Below, in pieces: positions 52,730 to 58,453 of a stretch of 64,000 nucleotides of DNA; the stretch's first letter is position 1; each line of letters begins with the position of its first letter. The position numbers and the translations under genes were made by a program. Source of the DNA: Eubacteriaceae bacterium (lineage in GTDB: Bacteria; Bacillota; Clostridia; Peptostreptococcales; Anaerovoracaceae); NCBI GenBank assembly GCA_902362805.1, contig CABIXY010000002.1:558001-622000 (forward strand). Direction: 5' to 3'. Under the pieces are notes generated by a model. It saw only the letters and a program-made list of their open reading frames with translations. It searched no databases and was not told where the DNA came from.

Positions 52730-53755
52730 ATGGAAACGAAACAGATAACACAAAAGGAAATAAGACCAATTAATGGCATATTGATGTTGATAATCATTAC
52801 AATTGGCATTCTCGCTGCCATCGCACTGATTGTCGTTGGGGCATTTTTCTTGGATGACGGGTCTATTGGTGCAGGTGTAGCAATGCTGGTTATCGGAATT
52901 CTCGGTACAGTGATCTGCCCGATATTGTACGTAGGGCTCAAAGTAGTCGGTCCTAACGAAGCACTGGTGCTGACGTTGTTCGGAAATTATTACGGAACAA
53001 TTTTGAAACAGGGATTCTACTATGTGAATCCATTTGCCACATATAATAATCCGTCTTATATGAATGCCTTGGAAAAGGCGAAAGCTGCAGCATCGGCAGA
53101 TACAGAGAAAGGACGCAGAGGCAGTTCTGGCTCTGTCAAAGTTAATGCTAAAAAAACGATTTCTCTAAAGGATACGACATTGAACAATGGCATTCAGAAG
53201 GTCAATGACGTTATGGGCAACCCTGTCATTATCGGAGCAGTGGTAATCTGGAAGGTTATCGACCCGACGAAGGCAGTCTTTAATGTAGAAGACTACACAG
53301 AATTCCTTTCTATTCAGACGGATTCGACCATTAGAAATATTTCCAGAATGTACCCGTACGATTTGTTGCAGAATGAAGAACACGACAATTCGACAGAAAA
53401 AACCTTAAGAGGCAGCGCTCAAGAAATTGCAGAAAATATGAAGACGGAGCTTAGTAAAAAAGTCGAGTTTGCAGGTCTTGCAATTCAGGAGGTCAGAATT
53501 ACGCATCTGTCTTACGCAGAAGAGATTGCAGCGGCTATGTTGCGCAGACAGCAGGCTGAAGCTGTCATTGCTGCCAGAGCAAAAATTGTTGATGGCGCAG
53601 TCAGCATGGTAAAGATGGCGATTGATAAATTAGGGGAAGAAGAGGTCGTCGTCCTGGATGAAGAACGAAAGGCTGCTATGGTATCTAACCTCATGGTAGT
53701 TCTTTGCTCCGAAAAAGATACGCAGCCTATTGTAAACAGCGGAAGCATCTACTAA
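52730..53755 (+). CDS. SPFH/band 7 (stomatin-like) membrane protein
   Basis: A 341-residue protein with two hydrophobic segments (about 18-42 and 50-75), followed by the SPFH domain: VGPNEALVLTLFGNYYGTILKQGFYYVNPF (in pieces) opens it. An AEEIAAAMLRRQQAEAVIAARAKIVDGAV helix (in pieces) near 265-290 forms the oligomerisation coil. Such proteins build membrane microdomain scaffolds. The insertion with many alanines, serines and glycines (about 115-140) is unusual. Its downstream partner is an Arc-like protein, a recurrent pairing in Firmicutes. AGGAGG precedes the ATG. Confidence 0.9.
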   Translation: METKQITQKEIRPINGILMLIIITIGILAAIALIVVGAFFLDDGSIGAGVAMLVIGILGTVICPILYVGLKVVGPNEALVLTLFGNYYGTILKQGFYYVNPFATYNNPSYMNALEKAKAAASADTEKGRRGSSGSVKVNAKKTISLKDTTLNNGIQKVNDVMGNPVIIGAVVIWKVIDPTKAVFNVEDYTEFLSIQTDSTIRNISRMYPYDLLQNEEHDNSTEKTLRGSAQEIAENMKTELSKKVEFAGLAIQEVRITHLSYAEEIAAAMLRRQQAEAVIAARAKIVDGAVSMVKMAIDKLGEEEVVVLDEERKAAMVSNLMVVLCSEKDTQPIVNSGSIY

Positions 53756-53794
53756 GTTCAAAAGGGGAACAGGGGTTAGAAAGCGGAGGGATCC

Positions 53795-54052
53795 ATGGAT
53801 AAAAATAAAAGTATAGAAGAAAAAGAGCAGGAACTCACGCAAAGACTGCAGAAACTGCAGCAAATGGAAAAAGAGATTAAGGAAAAAGAAAAATCCATCA
53901 AGCAGAATGAAAAAGCAAAAAAACAAGTCATTCTGCGCATTGCCCCTTCTCTGTGGGAAGAGATATCCAGGTGGGCAGATGAAGATTTCCGTTCCATCAA
54001 CAGCCAAATTGAATATCTTCTGACAGAGTGTGTCAGGTCGAGGAAAAAATAG
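53795..54052 (+). CDS. Arc/ribbon-helix-helix-like small protein with coiled coil
   Basis: An 85-residue protein. Residues 1-45 are a highly charged coiled coil (KSIEEKEQELTQRLQKL, then KEIKEKEKSIKQNEK). Residues 46-82 read VILRIAPSLWEEISRWADEDFRSINSQIEYLL (in pieces), the strand-helix-helix of Arc repressors. It follows the SPFH gene by 39 bases with GGAGG upstream. It may repress the SPFH operon or bind DNA at the scaffold; both are inference. Confidence 0.8.
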   Translation: MDKNKSIEEKEQELTQRLQKLQQMEKEIKEKEKSIKQNEKAKKQVILRIAPSLWEEISRWADEDFRSINSQIEYLLTECVRSRKK

Positions 54053-54066
54053 GGGTAATAGGAGGT

Positions 54067-54098
54067 CGAAAATGCGCTGAGAAATCAGCGTATTTTCG
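54067..54098. terminator. 14-pair palindrome after the Arc-like gene
   Basis: CGAAAATGCGCTGA and TCAGCGTATTTTCG pair fully (one GU) around a GAAA loop, 14 bases past the stop. It lacks a long T tract beyond TTTT, so it may be a terminator or a scar of an insertion next to the truncated gene that follows. Confidence 0.6.
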
Positions 54099-54130
54099 TG
54101 CGTAAATACAGAAATTATGGTAAAATAGAA

Positions 54131-54406
54131 ATGAAAATGATGAAAAGTGGGGTGGATTTCGTATGTACCTGTCGTAAAGGTCAATCAATCTTTCAAAAAT
54201 ATGATGTTATAATCGGAAATGTGGCAAATGATGATGTTTTCAGAACTGTAGACATGTATTTTCGCGGTCTTTGGAGTAAGGATAAAGCATTAGAGGAACT
54301 ACGATATTTTAAACTAAATGATCAAATCTGTATCATAACACAAAAAGTATTAGATGAAATTTTGATTTATAAAGGTAGTTATCAGATGGGAGAAAATCAT
54401 GGTTAA
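54131..54406 (+). pseudogene. DUF3990 protein, N-terminally truncated
   Basis: About 91 residues that match only the C-terminal half of DUF3990 proteins: YDVIIGNVANDDVFRTVDMYF, then KALEELRYFKLNDQICIITQK (in pieces), the usual VIGPVANDN and LKYEKPNNQICF pattern. The N-terminal half with the LYHGS-type nucleotide-binding motif is absent, and the sequence upstream is a palindrome and promoter-like DNA. No good ribosome binding site is visible; GTG 54098 and ATGs 54131, 54137 and 54140 are all possible. DUF3990 genes often sit in small toxin-antitoxin-like trios with DUF3791. Here DUF3791 is missing, so this is probably a decayed remnant. Confidence 0.6.
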
Positions 54407-54629
54407 AATAGATTGTATGGATTTTATCTATAAACAAGATTTGGAAACTAGAATTATTACGTATCTGGCGGAGATTAAGGACCTTGATTTGAGAAAAGCG
54501 ATGGATATTTACTATCGGAGTAGATTGTCCGTGGAAATCGAACAAGGACTATATGGCATTGAAAATTTGGACTACAAATATCTGGCTGAGGATTTGGTTG
54601 AGAATGAGCCGGAGCTGTTTGCCAGCTGA
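54399..54629 (+). CDS. Small DUF3990-associated protein, unknown function
   Basis: A 76-residue acidic, helical protein (DLDLRKAMDIYYRSRLSVEIEQG; NLDYKYLAEDLVENEPELFAS in pieces). It overlaps the DUF3990 remnant by eight bases, with GGGAG upstream. Such small acidic proteins commonly accompany DUF3990 genes and could be the matching antitoxin; that is inference from gene order. It is intact while its partner is truncated. Confidence 0.65.
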   Translation: MVKIDCMDFIYKQDLETRIITYLAEIKDLDLRKAMDIYYRSRLSVEIEQGLYGIENLDYKYLAEDLVENEPELFAS

Positions 54630-54672
54630 ACACGAAACCCGAAAAAACTTTGCAAATACCTGGTAAAATCAT

Positions 54673-54701
54673 TTGACAATACTCGTTCAATGTGCTAAAC
54701 T
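54673..54701 (+). promoter_or_regulatory. Sigma-A promoter of rplU-rpmA
   Basis: Consensus TTGACA and TAAACT are 17 bases apart, about 105 bases before the rplU start. Confidence 0.8.
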
Positions 54702-54703
54702 AA

Positions 54704-54797
54704 TTGAGTTAGACCGCTCGGAAAAGGTGTTCAAAAGAACAGCGAAAGCGTCAAGAGATGCTACCTGAAAAGGCGAGACTGGATAGAGGAGGTAAGA
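54704..54797 (+). promoter_or_regulatory. Probable L21 leader (ribosomal-protein 5' UTR regulator)
   Basis: A roughly 90-base leader between the promoter and rplU, purine-rich and with small hairpins (TGTTC-AAAA-GAACA at 54728-54741; AGCGAAAGCG just after). Position and size match the autoregulatory L21 leader RNA of Firmicutes, but I cannot confirm the fold without a covariance model. Confidence 0.45.
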
Positions 54798-54804
54798 AAA
54801 GAAT

Positions 54805-55308
54805 ATGTACGCAGTAATTGAAACAGGCGGAAAACAGTACAGAGTTCAGGAAGGCGACGTTTTAACAATCGAAAAGTTAAATGTTGAAGCCGGAGACAAA
54901 GTAGAATTTGACAAAGTGCTGGTTTTAGCTAAAGAAGGAGACCTTAAGGTAGGTGCACCTTACGTAGAGGGCGCTAAAGTATTTGGAGAAGTTGTAGAGA
55001 ACGGCAAAGGACAGAAAGTCATCATCTACAAATACAAAGCTAAGAAAGACTACAGAAAGAAACAGGGTCATAGACAGCCATATACAATGGTCAAGATTGA
55101 ATCATTAGATGGTTCAGCACCGAAGACTGCTCCTGCAAAAGCAGAAGTAAAGGCTGAAGAGACAGCTGAGTCAAAGACTGAAAAGAAAATTTCAGCATCT
55201 ATGAAAAAAGATGAGTTAATTACTTATGCTAATGAACATGGTATTGAAGTAGATGAAAAGGCAACGAAAGCTGTCATCATTGAAACAATCGAAGCAGCAA
55301 TAAAGTAA
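54805..55308 (+). CDS. rplU: 50S ribosomal protein L21 with C-terminal HeH/Rho-N-like extension
   Basis: A 167-residue protein. Residues 1-103 are standard L21 ([43 protein letters not shown] in pieces). Then comes an alanine/lysine/glutamate-rich linker and a 38-residue domain [21 protein letters not shown] onward, which fits the helix-extended-loop-helix (HeH, SAP/Rho-N-like) fold. Standard L21 ends at about 103, so the tail is an addition. It binds 23S rRNA; the extra domain might bind nucleic acid. AGAGGAGGT precedes the ATG. Confidence 0.95.
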   Translation: MYAVIETGGKQYRVQEGDVLTIEKLNVEAGDKVEFDKVLVLAKEGDLKVGAPYVEGAKVFGEVVENGKGQKVIIYKYKAKKDYRKKQGHRQPYTMVKIESLDGSAPKTAPAKAEVKAEETAESKTEKKISASMKKDELITYANEHGIEVDEKATKAVIIETIEAAIK

Positions 55309-55328
55309 TAAGTTTTTAGTTATAGGAC

Positions 55329-55359
55329 TAACGCCAAGCCGGCTGAAGCCGGGGCGTTA
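55329..55359 (+). repeat. Single one-sided-bulge hairpin between rplU and rpmA
   Basis: Outer stem TAACGCC/GGCGTTA, three-base bulge AAG on the 5' side only, inner stem CCGGCT/AGCCGG with loop GA. The layout is identical to the hairpins of the 57075 array. It occupies the gap where ysxB (prp) usually lies; the 134-base gap contains no gene. There is no T tract, so it is not a normal terminator. Confidence 0.75.
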
Positions 55360-55442
55360 TAACATAAGGCCTTCCCATCGATTTTCTTTGAAGATCATGG
55401 TAAGAGCCATTAGCCACGAAATAGCAAGGAGGTGTCTGGTCT

Positions 55443-55703
55443 ATGGCAAGTAAAAAAGGAGTAGGTAGCTCTAAGAACGGTCGTGATTCCGAGTCCAAAC
55501 GTTTAGGCGTGAAGAGAGGAGACGGTCAGTTTGTTAGCGCTGGCAGCATTTTGGTTAGACAGAGAGGTACAAAATTCCATCCAGGAAATAATGTAGGCAT
55601 CGGCGGAGATGACACATTATTTGCTAAGATAGAAGGTACTGTTAAGTTCGAAAGAAAAGACAAGACTAGAAAACAGGTAAGCGTTTATCCAAAAGAAGCA
55701 TAA
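55443..55703 (+). CDS. rpmA: 50S ribosomal protein L27 (no cleavable leader)
   Basis: An 86-residue protein starting [21 protein letters not shown], with [23 protein letters not shown] in pieces, the classic L27 sequence whose N-terminus reaches the peptidyl-transferase centre. Most Firmicutes make L27 with a short N-terminal extension removed by the Prp protease. Here the ATG lies directly before ASKKG and AGGAGGTG fixes the start. Prp (ysxB) is also absent from the locus. Confidence 0.96.
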   Translation: MASKKGVGSSKNGRDSESKRLGVKRGDGQFVSAGSILVRQRGTKFHPGNNVGIGGDDTLFAKIEGTVKFERKDKTRKQVSVYPKEA

Positions 55704-55711
55704 GAACCATG

Positions 55712-55737
55712 AGCCCCTAAATTTTTAGGGGCTTTTC
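55712..55737 (+). terminator. Terminator of rpmA
   Basis: AGCCCCTAAA and TTTAGGGGCT form a ten-pair stem with a very short loop, followed by T residues. Confidence 0.9.
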
Positions 55738-55780
55738 TGTTAGTTACTAGCACATACTAAAAGTGTAAGGAGGTTCTGTT

Positions 55781-57073
55781 ATGTTTGTAGATAGAGCGAA
55801 AATATATATTAAATCAGGGAAAGGCGGCAATGGCTGTGTTTCCTTTAGAAGAGAACCGTTTGTACCGGAAGGCGGTCCTGACGGCGGCGACGGAGGCAAA
55901 GGCGGAGACGTTGTTTTTCAGGCAGATAGAAACCTGAGAACCTTGATGGACTTTCGCTACAAGAGAAAATACGAAGCGGAGAATGGTCAAGATGGCATGA
56001 AGAAAAAACGCTTCGGAAAAAATGGTGAGGATTTGGTCATAAAAGTTCCTATGGGAACGGTGGTTATAGATGAAGAAACCGGTTTGGTCATGAAAGATCT
56101 CACGGAAGATGGTGACTCTTTTGTTGCGGCAAAAGGGGGAAAAGGCGGCAAGGGAAATACGAACTTTAAAAATTCCGTCAGACAAGCTCCAAACTTTGCA
56201 GAAGCGGGCGGCTTTGCAAAAGAACGAAGTGTCATTTTGGAAATGAAGATGATTGCAGATGTTGGACTAGTAGGTTTTCCAAACGTAGGAAAATCCAGCC
56301 TCCTGGCCACCGCAACCAGTGCACAGCCAAAGATTGAGAACTATCATTTTACTACGATCGCACCAAATCTGGGCGTAGTGCAGATTTTTGACACCAGTTT
56401 TGTCATGGCGGATATCGCAGGCATCATTGAAGGCGCACACAAGGGGCTGGGTCTAGGACTGAAATTCCTTAAACACATCGAAAGAACAAAAGTTTTGATT
56501 CATGTAGTAGATGCTTCGGGCAGCGAAGGCCGCGACCCCATTGATGATTTTGAAAAAATCAACAATGAACTGCATCAGTACAGCGAGCGAGTATCAGAGA
56601 AACCGATGCTGGTGGCGGCCAACAAGATGGATATGATAGAAGAAGATGATCCTCAGTATATAAAATTTAAGGATTATGTTGAAGGAAAGGGTTACAGAGT
56701 TTTTCCAATTTCTGCGCCAATTAATCTTGGTGTCCATGAGCTGATGGCAGCTGCAGCAGAAGAACTGCAGAAAGCCGCGCAAAATCCCGAACCAGAGGAC
56801 GAATACGAATACTTTGATTTTGAAGTGGACGGTAAAGAGCCTGATTTCAAGGAAGTTTATGCCTCAAAAGAGGGTGATGTATACGTGATAACGGGAAAAC
56901 AGCTGAAAAAGATCTTTGATTCTACGAACTTTAACGATATGGGGTCCTTGCGATATCTCTATAAATATATCGAGAAAAAGGGCGCTATAGAAAAATTATT
57001 AGAAATGGGTTTGGAAGAAGGAGATACCATTCGGATATTCGACTATGAATTCGAATATTGGGACGAGTATTAA
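55781..57073 (+). CDS. obg: GTPase Obg (CgtA)
   Basis: A 430-residue GTPase. The glycine-rich Obg fold (1-158) starts FVDRAKIYIKSGKGGNGCVSFRR in pieces. The G domain has GFPNVGKSSLL (P loop near 166), a switch II DIAGIIEGA, NKMD and SAP motifs. The C-terminal OCT domain (about 350-430) is present. It acts in 50S assembly and stress and sporulation control. GGAGG precedes the ATG. The 88-nt repeat array begins two bases after the stop. Confidence 0.97.
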   Translation: MFVDRAKIYIKSGKGGNGCVSFRREPFVPEGGPDGGDGGKGGDVVFQADRNLRTLMDFRYKRKYEAENGQDGMKKKRFGKNGEDLVIKVPMGTVVIDEETGLVMKDLTEDGDSFVAAKGGKGGKGNTNFKNSVRQAPNFAEAGGFAKERSVILEMKMIADVGLVGFPNVGKSSLLATATSAQPKIENYHFTTIAPNLGVVQIFDTSFVMADIAGIIEGAHKGLGLGLKFLKHIERTKVLIHVVDASGSEGRDPIDDFEKINNELHQYSERVSEKPMLVAANKMDMIEEDDPQYIKFKDYVEGKGYRVFPISAPINLGVHELMAAAAEELQKAAQNPEPEDEYEYFDFEVDGKEPDFKEVYASKEGDVYVITGKQLKKIFDSTNFNDMGSLRYLYKYIEKKGAIEKLLEMGLEEGDTIRIFDYEFEYWDEY

Positions 57074-57074
57074 A

Positions 57075-57345
57075 TGTCATACGACGTGTTCCAATCCAGC
57101 CATAGGCTGGGAAACACCAGCACAAATTTGTCATGCAGCTCAATGAATTTCGCTGGACAGAATGTCATACGACGAACTCCACTCCGACTAAAGTCGGGGA
57201 GTTCCAGCATAAATTCTGTCATGCAGCTCAATGAATTTCGCTGGACAGAATGTCATACGACGAACTCCACTCCGACTAAAGCCGGGGAGTTCCAGCATAA
57301 ATTCTGTCATGCAGCTCAATGAATTTCGCTGGACAGAATGTCATA
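57075..57345. repeat. 88-nt tandem repeat array, each unit with two one-sided-bulge hairpins
   Basis: Three 88-base units start at 57075, 57163 and 57251, followed by the first bases of a fourth at 57339. Units 2 and 3 differ at one base; unit 1 is diverged. In units 2-3, hairpin 1 has outer stem AACTCC/GGAGTT, 5' bulge ACT and inner stem CCGACT/AGTCGG. In unit 1 it is TGTTCC/GAAACA, bulge AAT, and CCAGCC/GGCTGG. Six base pairs have changed on both sides, so pairing is conserved while sequence is not. Hairpin 2 (57213-57251 in unit 2) has ATTCTGTC/GACAGAAT, 5' bulge ATG and inner CAGC/GCTG. It occupies the whole obg-M23 gap apart from the hairpin at 57351. Confidence 0.92.
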
Positions 57346-57350
57346 ACTTG

Positions 57351-57380
57351 CACCTCTATATAATACTTTATATAGAGGTG
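57351..57380 (+). promoter_or_regulatory. 13-pair perfect hairpin that sequesters the ribosome binding site of the 57386 gene
   Basis: CACCTCTATATAA and TTATATAGAGGTG pair perfectly around TACT. The 3' arm contains AGAGGTG, the only ribosome binding site for the ATG at 57386. The AT-rich stem could act as a translational switch or thermosensor, or be an operator palindrome. Confidence 0.7.
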
Positions 57381-57385
57381 ATTTT

Positions 57386-57892
57386 ATGAATAAGAATAAA
57401 TTGTACTGGCAGATTGCTGCCTGCATGGTGATTTCTGCAGTAGCGGTCTATGGCGGAAATATTAAAAACGAAACATTTGCAAAGTATTATGCAGAGGCGA
57501 AGGCGCAAGTCATGTATCAGTTGAATCTGGAAGATGTAAAAGAGGCGGGAAAACAACTGTCGACAGCATTGGCTGATGCGCCGGCAAAGGTAGTTTCAGT
57601 TGTAGCTGATGTCAATTCTGCTTCTAAATATGGAGAACCGATGGACGAAAAATCCGATACAGATATTAAACAGGTACATGCAGTAGCAGGTGGCATGGTG
57701 CTCAGTTCGGGCAGAGATGACAAAATGGGACTGTACGTAAAGATTAAACACGAAGATGCGATATCTGTTTATGGAAATCTATCGGATATCAGTGTATTTG
57801 AATCTGAACGAGTACAGCGAGGAGAAATCATCGGTAGCTTCGATACAAATTCTGGCAAAGAATTTTATTATGACCTGCAGAAGAATATGTGA
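57386..57892 (+). CDS. M23/LytM-like membrane protein, probably catalytically inactive (SpoIVFA-like)
   Basis: A 168-residue protein with an N-terminal transmembrane segment (about 7-24) and a C-terminal fragment of the LytM fold: VAGGMVLSSGRDDKMGLYVKIKHEDAISVYGNLSDI in pieces, then VQRGEIIGSFDTNSGKEFYYDL. In active M23 peptidases the last part carries HxH and an H in the YAHLS motif. Here YGNLS lacks that histidine, and the EFYYDL end lacks the zinc ligand. Inactive LytM proteins include SpoIVFA and SpoIIQ, and in Bacillus spoIVFA lies next to rplU-obg. I infer a sporulation role. Alternative: other wall-associated protein. Confidence 0.65.
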   Translation: MNKNKLYWQIAACMVISAVAVYGGNIKNETFAKYYAEAKAQVMYQLNLEDVKEAGKQLSTALADAPAKVVSVVADVNSASKYGEPMDEKSDTDIKQVHAVAGGMVLSSGRDDKMGLYVKIKHEDAISVYGNLSDISVFESERVQRGEIIGSFDTNSGKEFYYDLQKNM

Positions 57893-57925
57893 TATACTTA
57901 TGCTAGTTGAAAGGCTGGTGAATTC

Positions 57926-58450
57926 ATGGTAAAGAGAATTACAGAAGAAGAGTGTGAGGCGTTATTTAAAAAATATCATACGCCAGATCATGTAATCGGT
58001 CACTGTAGGGCTGTCAGCAATACAGCTGTGACAATCGGCAGAAAACTCAACGAACAAGGCTTTGCTTTGGATCTTGATTTGATCAAAGGAGCAGGCCTTG
58101 TTCATGACGTGGCCAGAGTCTGTGATAAGCACTGGGAAGTCGGGGCAAAAATCTTGGAGAATCTGGGTTATAGAGATGAAGCAGAGATCGTCAGGGTTCA
58201 CATGACATATGATTTTCACGCTTTTGATAAACTGGATGAAACTGATTTAGTCTGTCTGGGAGACAGGCTGGTCAAAGAAGATCGATATGTAGGCTTAAAC
58301 GATCGAATTGAGTATATCATTCATAAGGCAGGGGATGTACCGGAAATAACCCAAAGGATTCTACAGAAAAAAGCAGAAACCGAGAGCTTCATGAACCGCA
58401 TAGAAGAATCTATAGGACAAACTATAGATAGTTTATTTATGAAAGGCTGA
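57926..58450 (+). CDS. HD-domain phosphohydrolase
   Basis: A 174-residue protein. HCRAVSNTAVTIG, the GLVHDVAR metal-binding HD pair near 57 and later VRVHMTYDFH near 90 follow the HDIG pattern of nucleotide phosphohydrolases. Substrate unknown. It is four bases upstream of the next gene and in the same operon-like run. AAAGGCTGGTG precedes the ATG. Confidence 0.85.
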   Translation: MVKRITEEECEALFKKYHTPDHVIGHCRAVSNTAVTIGRKLNEQGFALDLDLIKGAGLVHDVARVCDKHWEVGAKILENLGYRDEAEIVRVHMTYDFHAFDKLDETDLVCLGDRLVKEDRYVGLNDRIEYIIHKAGDVPEITQRILQKKAETESFMNRIEESIGQTIDSLFMKG

Positions 58451-58453
58451 AAA

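Noticed and set aside
57074..57322. 82-codon frame across the 88-nt array
   Set aside because: The translation simply repeats with the array (88 is not a multiple of three, so the frame changes per unit); no start signal or conserved domain.
57075..57345. CRISPR array or simple terminator series
   Set aside because: Units are contiguous without spacers, and hairpins lack T tracts.
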